A stretch of DNA of 64,000 bases from Gordonia hankookensis (GTDB lineage: Bacteria; Actinomycetota; Actinomycetes; Mycobacteriales; Mycobacteriaceae): contig NZ_JACWMS010000002.1 in assembly GCF_014673215.1 (NCBI RefSeq), positions 1,240,001 through 1,304,000 of the forward strand, in the 5' to 3' direction. Under the pieces are notes generated by a model, which saw only the letters and a program-made list of their open reading frames with translations, was not told the origin of the DNA and did not search any database. The position numbers and the translations under genes are program-made. Position 1 is the first letter of the stretch, and each line of letters opens with the position of its first letter. Shown here piece after piece: positions 44,071 through 52,380 of this stretch.

Positions 44071-45054
44071 TCAGTCCCGACGACGTGCGGGCGATGCCGG
44101 AGGACGCGTGACCGCTCTGGCCGCCCCTGCAGTACCCGGCTGCACGTCCGGGCCAAAGCCGGAATCCGACATTGCGGCCAGAACGGGGTCTTCGGACAGG
44201 GCGCCCACGCTGCGTCGTGCGAGATCGTCGTCGTCGTATGACTCGGACCAGGGAAAGCGGTGCCGGCGGTACTCGTCCACCGTCAGCGGCGGGTGATGTG
44301 GCTCCCGGCCGGTGAGTTCTTTCCACGCAACCGAATTGACGATGCGCAGTACGGCCCCGGATCGCGCGGTCGGATGCCAGTTCTCGGAGGGTTCGACAGG
44401 GGCCGCGATGGACCGGGTGACCGATCCGCGGGCACTCAGACCCATGCTGCCGGTCAGGGATGCGCCGCACGCGTCGACCTCGGGAACCATGCCGGCGCTG
44501 CAATGATCGGGGTCGATTCGTCGCGCCTCCCAGCTCTCCCCGCGCAATGGGATGACCTCGAGGCAGACGTTGCCGTCGTCGGGGCCGGCACGCCGATCTG
44601 TGCGCGCCTCACTCCCGGCCGGGGCGGCGACGAACTGCCGGACCGTCGAGGCGTCGGTCCGGAAACCAGCGAGCCACGACTGGTCCGGGACCTCGAAATA
44701 GTCCTCCGCGTCAAAATCGGGATCAGCGGAGAAGGACCGGCCGGTCACGGCGTTCACCCCGTCCACGCCGATCCGGACAAGGAAGGGATACACGGACGCG
44801 AAATTGATCAACGCCGCCTCGGATTGCCACATCGGGAGCAATACGTCGGCGCTGTGCCACCCGGTCGGGCGGCTGCGCGACCCGATGTGTCCTCCGGAGA
44901 GCAGGTCGAAGGAGCCGAGTCCGGGTGGCAGTGGGTGGGTGGTGTCGTCGTCGGGCACTCGCAGTGTGCGTACGAACTCGATGTACATCTCGGCGTCGGC
45001 GTGAACATCGGGGAAGGAGAATGCAAGGGTGTCGTGGGAGACGGTCACTGCCAT
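44071..45054 (-). CDS. Uncharacterised protein, family not recognised
   Basis: A 327-residue soluble protein. I do not recognise the family. The N-terminal two thirds appears to be a mixed alpha/beta domain with HADAEMYIEFVRTLRVPDD, GGHIGSRSRPTGWHSADVLLPMW and the central CLEVIPLRGESW; the last 50 residues are polar and probably disordered. GGAG precedes the ATG at 45054. Codon use matches the neighbours. It follows the phosphodiesterase gene on the same strand but has its own 321-base upstream region. Confidence 0.75.
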   Translation of the reverse strand: MAVTVSHDTLAFSFPDVHADAEMYIEFVRTLRVPDDDTTHPLPPGLGSFDLLSGGHIGSRSRPTGWHSADVLLPMWQSEAALINFASVYPFLVRIGVDGVNAVTGRSFSADPDFDAEDYFEVPDQSWLAGFRTDASTVRQFVAAPAGSEARTDRRAGPDDGNVCLEVIPLRGESWEARRIDPDHCSAGMVPEVDACGASLTGSMGLSARGSVTRSIAAPVEPSENWHPTARSGAVLRIVNSVAWKELTGREPHHPPLTVDEYRRHRFPWSESYDDDDLARRSVGALSEDPVLAAMSDSGFGPDVQPGTAGAARAVTRPPASPARRRD

Positions 45055-45375
45055 GGGTCTCCAGTCGTCGGGAATGACAGCACGGTACGAAGCGGGTCCG
45101 ACAAGTTCGGGGCCGACTCCATCATGCTGGGCGGGGTGCCTTGGCCAGAAGATCGGCGTGCGCGGCGCAGGTGTTACATAGCCGCTGGTCGGCAGCGCTC
45201 GCGTTCACCAATCACGCGTGACCGTTGACGTCGCCGAATGGACCGCTCGGCTGCAGGCCGTTCGCCCCGACCTGGGCCGACCCGACGATACGCAAGGCGG
45301 AGTGCATCGAGATCGAGCGCATGCACCCCGAGCGTTTGCCGATCCGCCGTGGCGCGGGCGCGTAGATTCGCACGC
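45055..45375. other. Intergenic region between divergent genes
   Basis: 321 bases holding the promoters of the unknown protein (minus) and the VOC protein (plus). TAGATT at 45363-45368 is the -10 box of the VOC gene, seven bases before its ATG. I see no further gene or strong repeat. Confidence 0.5.
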
Positions 45376-45762
45376 ATGCTGGACCACGTCGCCCTGCAAT
45401 GTGCCGATCCCGCCAGAGCCGCCGGCTTCTACACCACGGTGTTCGCCGCCATCGGCGTGCGTGAGGCCATGCGGTACGAGCGCGACGGCGGCCCGGTGAT
45501 CGGGCTCTCCGGCGCTGACGGGTTCCCGCACCTGTGGGTCGGGCCGCTCGACGACACCGGGCACCGGCCCATCCACCTGGCCCTCACCGCCCCGAGCCGT
45601 GAGGCCGTCGACGATGTGTTCACGGCGGCCCGGGCAGTAGGCGCGACGATCCTGCACGAGCCCCGCGTATGGCCCGAGTACCACGCCAGCTATTACGGGG
45701 TCTTCCTGCGCGACCTCGACGGCAACAACGTCGAGGCCGTGCATCACGGGTTCGACGGCTGA
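45376..45762 (+). CDS. VOC/glyoxalase-like protein
   Basis: A 128-residue vicinal-oxygen-chelate protein: LDHVALQCADPARAAGFYTTV at the N-terminus, IHLALTAPSREAVDDV in the middle and FLRDLDGNNVEAVHHG at the C-terminus. His3, His69 and Glu121 are at the usual metal-binding places. The ATG at 45376 is seven bases after TAGATT, so the mRNA is probably leaderless. Members include glyoxalases, dioxygenases and resistance proteins; the substrate is not evident. Confidence 0.87.
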   Translation: MLDHVALQCADPARAAGFYTTVFAAIGVREAMRYERDGGPVIGLSGADGFPHLWVGPLDDTGHRPIHLALTAPSREAVDDVFTAARAVGATILHEPRVWPEYHASYYGVFLRDLDGNNVEAVHHGFDG

Positions 45763-45880
45763 CGCCGCTTTCGTACCGAGCAAACTGCCAGGAAAAGACG
45801 ATGGCACCGCAAGGTTGCCATCGCATTGTTGTGGGTGTCAGAGAGCCGGCACCGGCCGGATCAGAGAGCAAGGAGCAACG

Positions 45881-45994
45881 ATGCCGACCCCCAACAACAA
45901 CCGCAAGAACACCCCCGCCGCCCCGCAGCGTCGCCGCCGGCGAGTGCGCACATTCGATCAGCGCACCCGTCGCTGGAACTGGGTCTGGCAGTGA
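45881..45994 (+). CDS. Arg/Trp-rich microprotein 2 (FDQRxRRWxWVWQ family)
   Basis: A 37-residue paralogue of the microprotein at 32637. Both begin MPTP, have Asn/Pro-rich N-terminal parts, a run of five Arg, and the ending FDQRxRRWxWVWQ followed by TGA. AAGGAG lies six bases before the ATG. The leaders are also alike: both have CGCA-T-T before GGTGTCA, then a CCGG repeat and CCGGATC shortly before the ribosome site. A hairpin follows the stop. Function unknown. Confidence 0.78.
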   Translation: MPTPNNNRKNTPAAPQRRRRRVRTFDQRTRRWNWVWQ

Positions 45995-46022
45995 TCTGAC
46001 CCCCGGACCTCACGGTCACACA

Positions 46023-46057
46023 CGGCCCCGCTGCGACAACGTCTCGCAGCGGGGCCG
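46023..46057 (+). terminator. Hairpin terminator after microprotein 2
   Basis: Perfect 14-bp arms (CGGCCCCGCTGCGA at 46023-46036 and its complement at 46044-46057) with a 7-base loop. It starts 28 bases after the microprotein stop, the same arrangement as for microprotein 1. Confidence 0.8.
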
Positions 46058-46136
46058 CGGTGTATACGGCTGCTCGGCGACGATCAGCGGTCGGTGATGC
46101 GGTTGGCGTCCTCCGAGTTCAGGTGGGACATCATGC

Positions 46137-47870
46137 TCACCGACCTTCTGCCTGCCACGTCACCGTCACCGGGATCTCGTCATCCCATGGCTGCCGGGTG
46201 ACGAGGTCGGATACCTTCACGAATCCCCGCTCGAACTCGCCGACTGCCGGGTCGACGAGCCGGTACTCCTGCGTCTGCCGATGGATCGGCTGCGCGTCGA
46301 GGATCACGATTCGCACCTCGCCGGGCTCGAACCGGCAGTGCCGCTGCAACGACGCGATCAGCTGTTCGTTGCACATATGGCCGTCACCGAAGTTCCAGCC
46401 CATCGCCGTGCTGGTGATCCGCTCCCCATCTGTCAACACGAACCCCGCCTCGTCAAATCCCGCCATCGCCCGGTGCGCGAGCGTGAACAACGCCCGACCG
46501 TGACTGTTGAACGAGCGGAACGCATATCCCATGTAGAGCGGGATCTGTGCTGCTTCTGCGCTGCCGTAGAAACGTTCGAGTTGTGCTGCCGGCATCGACG
46601 CGATCGCGACGATGCCGCTCTCGATCTTCGCCGATGCGGCAGGCGTGAGGCACCACAGGCTGGTGTCCCAGTTGCCGGCGTAGTACCGCATACCCGGCAG
46701 GAAGGAGACCTTGCGTGGCATCAGGTTTCCGGTGATCACGGTGCCCGCCGACACGAGGAACAGCAGGATCGGCCAGACGGACTCGAGGTCGGTGAGGCCG
46801 ATGTCGGAGTGCCCGACGAACAGCGCCACCACACCGAACATCATGAACACGTTCCACTCCAGCGGTACGCCCATCGGGATCGACGACAGGATGCCGAAGT
46901 GGAAGATCAACATGATGATCGCCGCGACGGCGGTCAGCCAGCCACCGCCGGAGAAGAACAGGACGATCGGGACGAGACCCTCGACGGCGGTGGAGAAATG
47001 GGCGATCCACCGCGACCGCCGTCCGGGCCGGAGGTCTTCGGGGAAGTCCTCGAAGAACTTTCGTTTGATCTTCGGGGACCGCCAGATCGGGTTGTTCGAC
47101 ATCATCGTGGAGATCACGAACGGGAAGTGCTTGTTGAGCTTCGATGTTGCCGCACCCATCCAGATGACGAGGAAGATGAGTTTGGCGCCGAGGATCATGT
47201 CGACGCCTGCGAACAAGAACGTGACGGTCAAAGCGCCGTACACCTCGCCGCGGGCGGCCAGGAAGATCGTCTTGTCGCGCAGGCCCGCCGCTGCGAGCAG
47301 TACGACGATGGTCCAGATCTCCCAGTCGGGCAAGACGCCGACGGTGGTGTCGAGTTCCGGGATCGCACCCGTACCCGAACTGAACAGCGCGACCACCAGC
47401 ATCACCAGTAGTGCTGCGTACAGCAGCACGTCAACAGGTTGCCGCGAGTCCCCCTTGGTCAGCGGAATGCGATTCGGCCATGGCGGCTGACGAATAGTCT
47501 TGGGCCGCAACCAATACAGTACGGATCCCATCGGCGGGAAGAACCTGTTGTTCAGCGGTCCGAATCCGCAGCCGAGGCCGACGACCTCGAACAACATCGT
47601 GTACAGCACGACCTTCTGGAAGACGATCGGCTCGTTGTACCAACTCGTCACATCGAAGAAGCCGTCGATGCCGGGCGTGGTGATGACCACCGCCCATGCG
47701 ATCAGGATGTAGAGCACGATCTTCACGACGTAGAACAGGTGCAGCGCGACGGGCGTACCGAAACCCACCTCGGCCCAGTGCCGGGCCATGGGCTTGATCT
47801 TCTCGGCCCGCGTGCCCTGACTCCAGGTCGGGAAGTCGATCTCGGGAGTGGTCTGCTTCAGGAATCCCAT
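46137..47870 (-). CDS. Multi-pass membrane protein, DUF3556-like
   Basis: A 577-residue membrane protein with about ten hydrophobic segments in the first 420 residues and a soluble C-terminal region of about 150. Conserved-looking blocks are GCGFGPLNNRFFPPMGS, YWLRPKTIRQPPWP and SNNPIWRSPK. Length and layout match DUF3556 proteins of Mycobacteriales; the assignment is from memory. I start it at the ATG at 47870, behind GAGGGCGAGA. A palindromic TetR-type operator overlaps its promoter, pointing to lipid- or steroid-responsive control. Function unknown. Confidence 0.78.
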   Translation of the reverse strand: MGFLKQTTPEIDFPTWSQGTRAEKIKPMARHWAEVGFGTPVALHLFYVVKIVLYILIAWAVVITTPGIDGFFDVTSWYNEPIVFQKVVLYTMLFEVVGLGCGFGPLNNRFFPPMGSVLYWLRPKTIRQPPWPNRIPLTKGDSRQPVDVLLYAALLVMLVVALFSSGTGAIPELDTTVGVLPDWEIWTIVVLLAAAGLRDKTIFLAARGEVYGALTVTFLFAGVDMILGAKLIFLVIWMGAATSKLNKHFPFVISTMMSNNPIWRSPKIKRKFFEDFPEDLRPGRRSRWIAHFSTAVEGLVPIVLFFSGGGWLTAVAAIIMLIFHFGILSSIPMGVPLEWNVFMMFGVVALFVGHSDIGLTDLESVWPILLFLVSAGTVITGNLMPRKVSFLPGMRYYAGNWDTSLWCLTPAASAKIESGIVAIASMPAAQLERFYGSAEAAQIPLYMGYAFRSFNSHGRALFTLAHRAMAGFDEAGFVLTDGERITSTAMGWNFGDGHMCNEQLIASLQRHCRFEPGEVRIVILDAQPIHRQTQEYRLVDPAVGEFERGFVKVSDLVTRQPWDDEIPVTVTWQAEGR

Positions 47871-47942
47871 CGCTCTCGCCCTCGTCACCTGTGCGTTTGT
47901 CGCCGTGGCCGGGCATGCCGGCATGTCGTGTGTCGAGGAGGG

Positions 47943-47970
47943 AGCCTAACAAACCAAGCAAGTGCTTGGT
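47943..47970 (-). promoter_or_regulatory. KstR2-like palindrome at the DUF3556 promoter
   Basis: ACCAAGCA-AG-TGCTTGGT (47953-47970) is a palindrome with 8-bp arms. The inner 14 bases AGCAAGTGCTTGGT fit the KstR2 consensus AnCAAGnnCTTGnT exactly. On the minus strand, TAGGCT (47943-47948) just downstream can serve as the -10 box, so the operator would cover the upstream promoter half. Confidence 0.6.
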
Positions 47971-48120
47971 AGTCGTTCGGCGATTGCTGCGAACGGACCG
48001 CAAGCGAAGCCCACCTCTCGTCGAGGCATCTGTCTACGCTGAGACCACCACCGTCAGCCGTCACGTTCGTCGTCGACGTTGAACGCGTGAAGAGGTGACA
48101 GGCCGGGAGTGAGAATCCAG

Positions 48121-48522
48121 ATGACAGCCGACGACGATCTTCCGCCACGTAACAGTCTGGGCGACAAGGACAGTCGAGAGCGCGTCCTTGTCATCATCCT
48201 CGCGTTGGCCGGTGTGATGTCGACTCTCGCGCTGTCGGTGCTGCCGGTATTGGCCGACGTGTCGCACAGTCCAGGGTTCACCGCACTGATCGGATCGGTG
48301 AATACCGCCGGATACCTGGCGACCATCGTGGTCGCCGCGCGATCACCGCTGCGCTGGGTGCTGGTCCGCCGGGTGGCGCTGGTGATGGTCGGGTTCGCTG
48401 TCGCCGCCGCGGTCGCGGCCGCGACGATCCTCGACGAGAACGCCGGACCGGGATTTCTGCTCTCGATGTCGGCCTTGATGGCGGCGGTGATTGCTGCGCT
48501 GAGCTACCTGCGAATCTCGTGA
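48121..48522 (+). CDS. Small four-helix membrane protein
   Basis: A 133-residue protein with a charged N-terminus and four membrane segments (from about residues 21, 53, 83 and 109). I recognise no family. The ATG at 48121 follows GAGAA; a GTG four codons upstream is an alternative. Its last 19 bases overlap the convergent GNAT gene. Confidence 0.7.
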   Translation: MTADDDLPPRNSLGDKDSRERVLVIILALAGVMSTLALSVLPVLADVSHSPGFTALIGSVNTAGYLATIVVAARSPLRWVLVRRVALVMVGFAVAAAVAAATILDENAGPGFLLSMSALMAAVIAALSYLRIS

Positions 48523-49205
48523 GGCGCCACGAAGGACTGGAACATCACCTCCCGACGCAGGGCGAAGCCGAGCGTCTCGTAGAGGCTGATCGCGGTGGTG
48601 TTGGCTGCCGAGGCGTGCAGGAACGGCACCTCACCGCGCAGCCGGATGCCATGCGCGAGTGCGCGAATCAGTCGGCTACCCAGCCCCTGGCCCCGATTGT
48701 CGGGATCGGTACAGACGGCGCTGATCTCGGTCCAACCCGGTAGGTGCAGACGCTCACCGCCCATGGCCACGAGGCGCCCACCACGGCGGATACCCAGGTA
48801 CGTGCCGAGTTCGATGGTCCGCGGTAGGAACGGGCCGGGCTCGGTACGGCGCACCAGGTCGAGCATCTCGGGCACGTCGTCGGTCGTGAGCTCGATCGCC
48901 TCGTCATCGGGCGCTGCCGCGACGCCGTCGTCGACCATCTGGACGCCGTTCATCCGCATCTGCAGACCCCAGTCGGCGGGTGGTGTCACGTCGACGACGG
49001 GAAGGAACATCGAGGTGCCGGCCCCTACGAGCGCGGCGGCGTCGGTCCAGTCGCCGAGGGTGGGGTTGTCGGGGAGGGCGGCCATCGGGCAGACATCCCG
49101 CTGATAACGCACCGCGTTGCCGTGACGATCCGCGAAGTGGGCATGGGGCCCGCGCAAGGCGGCCAGTGCCGGGTTGTCGAGTGGGCTGGAGGTGCTGCTT
49201 TCCAC
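48504..49205 (-). CDS. GNAT-family N-acetyltransferase
   Basis: A 233-residue protein with a C-terminal GNAT domain: the acetyl-CoA motif VCTDPDNRGQGLGSRLI and the following FLHASAANTTAISLYETLGF. The N-terminal 100 residues form a separate region typical of FR47-like members. The GTG at 49205 lies six bases after TATCGT on the minus strand, indicating a leaderless mRNA. The acetyl acceptor is unknown. Confidence 0.87.
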   Translation of the reverse strand: MESSTSSPLDNPALAALRGPHAHFADRHGNAVRYQRDVCPMAALPDNPTLGDWTDAAALVGAGTSMFLPVVDVTPPADWGLQMRMNGVQMVDDGVAAAPDDEAIELTTDDVPEMLDLVRRTEPGPFLPRTIELGTYLGIRRGGRLVAMGGERLHLPGWTEISAVCTDPDNRGQGLGSRLIRALAHGIRLRGEVPFLHASAANTTAISLYETLGFALRREVMFQSFVAPHEIRR

Positions 49206-49908
49206 GGCTCGACGATACCCGTCGTCGCAATTGGGCGACTTGCCGACTCTGAGCGCCCGGTTCGCAGATTCTTCTCAGGCGCAGATGATTTCGGCCCAAG
49301 GTAGGCGGGGCAGTGTCGACGGTGAACGAGCGATCCGGCATAGGCGTCCGGACCTCACAGACCGAGAGGGTGACGATGCCGGATCCGAGCTGACGCTGGA
49401 CAGACCGCGACCCACCGGCCGGCGTGTGTGCTTTGACGGCTCACACGCTCGCAGCGGTGAGTCGGGGTGTGCCAACGAACCGACCGGCGCGATGCCCGTG
49501 CCGTGTGACCCCGTCGTAGACGTTTCTGTCGCGGCGGGGTCGCAGTGTGTGCGCAGGCGGGTTTCGGATTGTGTCCGGGCAATTTCTAAGGACTGCGGGG
49601 ACACTCCTCGACGTTCTGATCCTGACGGTCGCAGGAGTCTGTGTTTCGGACGCCGACGCACGCCGCATGTCCGTACTGGGATTGCCGTCGGCGGGCTGGC
49701 TATGGTCGCAACGAGTCTGCTCGTGCGGAGTGCGTGGACTCCACTGACAACTGAGATCTGTCATCTGAGCAAATGAACTCATCACCGCTCGCTCCGTGAA
49801 ACTGGCCAGGTACAGGCCTTCAGAGTTCGCGCGGACGTTCTACCCACCGAGGTCGAGACCAGGCATGTTGGGTACCATCCGACCGAACATTGTCGGGGTG
49901 GAGTTGTG
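49206..49908. other. Gene-poor stretch before the glycine-zipper protein genes
   Basis: About 700 bases in which I can support no gene. Open frames on both strands are Arg/Ser/Pro-rich and lack ribosome sites or family resemblance. The base composition is less C-biased than the flanks, and stop codons are scattered in all frames around 49560-49800. It may be decayed sequence or a long regulatory region for the downstream secreted-protein genes. Confidence 0.5.
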
Positions 49909-50055
49909 ATGCTGTTTCGGGGGAATGCCGTGACCCACGGCGAGCTACCCGGCCACATGAGGCCGGGCGGCAGCGACGGGCGATCAGCGCTGCAGGCGGA
50001 CGAACCAGCACCGCATCATCCGCGTCCCGTCGGTACGGAGGGGACTTTCAGATGA
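49909..50055 (+). CDS. Possible 48-residue upstream ORF
   Basis: An ATG follows GGGGTGGAG by five bases and opens a 48-codon frame (MLFRGNAVTHGELPGHM and onward). Its stop overlaps the start of the next gene (ATGA at 50052-50055), the arrangement expected for translational coupling. The sequence has no recognisable family and could be only a leader ORF. Confidence 0.3.
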   Translation: MLFRGNAVTHGELPGHMRPGGSDGRSALQADEPAPHHPRPVGTEGTFR

Positions 50056-51305
50056 TGGCTCAGCCAACCAACCAGCGGTCGCGTCATCGTCATGATCCGG
50101 AGGGTCGTCGTAGCCCGTTGTTGTTGTCGGTGACCTCGGCGGCGTTGGCTGCGTCGATTGCTGCGGGTGTGGGTGCGGGTTTGGCGCAAGCTGCTCCGGA
50201 GCAGGGTGGTACGAGTCCGAGTGATACGGCGCCGCAGCAGGGTGGTACGACTCCGGGTGCGCCGGCTCCTGAGCAGGGTGGGACGACGCCGACTCCGCAG
50301 GTGGAGCCTGCGTATACGCCGGGTCCGGGGTCGATTCCGGCGCCGCCGCAGGAGGCGCCGTATCAGTCGTATTCCGAACCTGATTCGGGTGCGAGTTATG
50401 AGAATGCGTATACGCCGTTGCCGTCGCGGCCGTTGACCGCGCCCAAGCTTGCCAAGCCAGTGCGCCCGATTGCGCCGCCGCCGAAGAAGATTCGTGTTGG
50501 CAACTTCGTGTCTGATATTCCGAAGGGGATGTCGCAGAAGGATGTGAACTCGGTCAATGCGTGGTCGGCGTATGGGGAGGCCAAGATTGCGCAGGGTTTG
50601 ATTTCGGTGGGTGTGCCTGAGGATCAGGCGTCCCGTCAGGCGGCGTCGACGATCATTGGTGTGATGACCGGCGGGACTGCGGGTGCGGTGACGTTGGGGA
50701 TTCCGGCTGCGGTGATGGGCGCGGCAGGTGGCGCGGTGATCGGCGCCGGGGCTGGTGCCGTAACCGGACATCTTCTCTCAGCTGGTACGGGTGTCCTTGT
50801 CCCGCAAGGAATTCTCATAGGCGCCGGAATCGGAGCGACCGCCGGCGCTGTCGGCGTTGGTGCTGCAGGCGCAACGCTGGGTGCTGCAATCGGGGGAACC
50901 GCTGGTGGCGCGCTCGCCTACGCGCTCGGTGCCGGCGATCCGGGAGCGCACCCGCGCGAGCCGTGGAAGGAAGGAAAGCCGCAGGCTCCCAAAGCAGAAC
51001 CGCTGCCGAATCCCGGGGCCAACCAGTTCGAATACAAACTGTCCGCGAACGATGCGCGGAATTCCGGTCTGCCGGGCGTCGAGTACGTCGTCAACCAGGT
51101 CGGCGATGCCGACCTCAAGGTCGGCAGCTGGAAGATGAGCTGGAGTGTCGACCAGGCGCGCGCGCCGTATCTGTTGGCGGGTGGCGATGCCAAACATCTG
51201 GAGAAGTCAGCCCGCGACATGACGAGACAACGCAGCGACCAGCTCCAGTCCGCCATCCCGGGAGGCGAAGTCAACTGGCCGCAAGAGAAATTGCGGATCC
51301 ATTGA
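50052..51305 (+). CDS. Secreted protein with Pro-rich repeats and glycine-zipper region
   Basis: A 417-residue protein. A signal peptide spans residues 1-48 (basic start, then an Ala-rich stretch ending AQA). Residues 49-90 contain three 12-residue repeats around QGGTTP, followed by a Pro-rich linker to about 160. Residues about 200-300 are a Gly/Ala-rich glycine-zipper segment (TGGTAGAVTLGIPAAVMGAA and similar) able to insert in membranes. The C-terminal 110 residues are soluble. GGAGGGG precedes the ATG. Codons in the first 230 residues favour T and G in third position, unlike the C-rich neighbours and the later part of the same gene. Function unknown. Confidence 0.78.
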   Translation: MMAQPTNQRSRHRHDPEGRRSPLLLSVTSAALAASIAAGVGAGLAQAAPEQGGTSPSDTAPQQGGTTPGAPAPEQGGTTPTPQVEPAYTPGPGSIPAPPQEAPYQSYSEPDSGASYENAYTPLPSRPLTAPKLAKPVRPIAPPPKKIRVGNFVSDIPKGMSQKDVNSVNAWSAYGEAKIAQGLISVGVPEDQASRQAASTIIGVMTGGTAGAVTLGIPAAVMGAAGGAVIGAGAGAVTGHLLSAGTGVLVPQGILIGAGIGATAGAVGVGAAGATLGAAIGGTAGGALAYALGAGDPGAHPREPWKEGKPQAPKAEPLPNPGANQFEYKLSANDARNSGLPGVEYVVNQVGDADLKVGSWKMSWSVDQARAPYLLAGGDAKHLEKSARDMTRQRSDQLQSAIPGGEVNWPQEKLRIH

Positions 51306-51379
51306 TGTGGGCAGGGTGCGACGGTGGTCTGGTTCGTAGCGAGAGTCAAGCGTCAGCGATTGCTTGGAGGATTGTGTAA

Positions 51380-51859
51380 ATGAGGAAGAATCTCGCACTG
51401 CTGCTCGTTGCAGGGATAGGTGCGCTTTCGTGGTTTGGCACGGGAACTGTTGCGGCTGAACCACAATTGCCGAAGTTCTCGACCACGGGAGACAACTTCG
51501 GCACGTTTGGTGACCACGACTTCTGCCGCGGCGCGGTGAATCTCGGCCTCACGGCCCCGAAGGGCAAGCATGGTGTCGTGCGTGTCACCCTGACGTCATT
51601 CGGATTCATGGGAAGCGGCCGCGGGTGGGCTCGAAATCCTGTCTGCCGGGTCTTGATGGTGGCAACCCAGACCAGTGGGAACAGCGTCCTCAAGCAGACA
51701 CCGATGCCGGTGGCCTTCGGTCCTCGTCGTGGGCAGAAGGTTACCCGCGACATCGTTACGGGGCCGGGAGTTGCGCTGGTCTCCGTTATCCCGTACACAA
51801 CCAAACTCCCGCGGATCAGTCAGGGGAATGGCGCAGGGGCCTACGTCCTCGTTCCGTGA
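51380..51859 (+). CDS. Small secreted protein of unknown function
   Basis: A 159-residue protein with a clear Sec signal (MRKNLALLLVAGIGALSWFG, cleavage after TVA near residue 25). The mature part of about 134 residues has two Cys (in DFCRGAV and NPVCRVL) that could form a disulfide and appears beta-rich. GGAGG lies ten bases before the ATG. It follows the glycine-zipper gene by 74 bases and is probably cotranscribed. I recognise no family. Confidence 0.75.
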   Translation: MRKNLALLLVAGIGALSWFGTGTVAAEPQLPKFSTTGDNFGTFGDHDFCRGAVNLGLTAPKGKHGVVRVTLTSFGFMGSGRGWARNPVCRVLMVATQTSGNSVLKQTPMPVAFGPRRGQKVTRDIVTGPGVALVSVIPYTTKLPRISQGNGAGAYVLVP

Positions 51860-51861
51860 TC

Positions 51862-52290
51862 ATGGTCGAGCGTGATGTGACGTCGGTGAATGAGTGGCCG
51901 GCGTATGACGACGCCGGGATTGCTCGGGGACTGATCTCAGGAGGTGTGCCTGAGGATGAGGCGGCGTCGACGATCACTGGTGTGATGACCGGCGGTACCG
52001 CAGGTGCGGTGATCGCAGCTGCCGGTGCAGTTCTGGGAGGCACGCTTGCATATGCACTCGGTGCGGCCCTCGTGCCCACCCGAAGGACCCGTGGAACCAC
52101 CAATGACGTCAACGTCACCGCGGAGCTTGGAAAGCCAACTGGTCGGTGGAGCACGCCGTTGCACCGTAGGCCTTGTCAGGTGCCTGCGCTTCGCAGCGTG
52201 AAAGACGGCGCACGATATGTCGGCAGAGTGTGGTTCGCCGTCAGAGACGACCGCGATTTCGAGCGCGACAATGGTTCCGACGATGGCTAG
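51862..52290 (+). pseudogene. Truncated, internally deleted copy of the glycine-zipper protein gene
   Basis: The frame encodes 142 residues. Its first 75 match an internal part of the 50052 gene: DVTSVNEWPAYDDAGIARGL against DVNSVNAWSAYGEAKIAQGL, then GVPEDEAAST and TGVMTGGTAGAV. The copy lacks the signal peptide and repeats. It has lost most of the glycine-zipper region, jumping from GGTAGAV to GTLAYALGA, and then runs into unrelated sequence. There is no ribosome site. It is most simply a decayed duplicate, though a short product cannot be ruled out. Confidence 0.7.
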
Positions 52291-52380
52291 CAGTGCGCTG
52301 ACGGGGATTGCCCACAGGAATGAACGCAGCACAGACGAAACAGCGTGGGTTGGCGAGAGTCATTCATCGGCAACACAGGT

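Noticed and set aside
49174..49776. Overlapping frames of 128-200 codons on both strands in the gene-poor region
   Set aside because: They are Arg/Ser/Pro-rich, lack ribosome sites and overlap each other. The real GNAT start lies at 49205.
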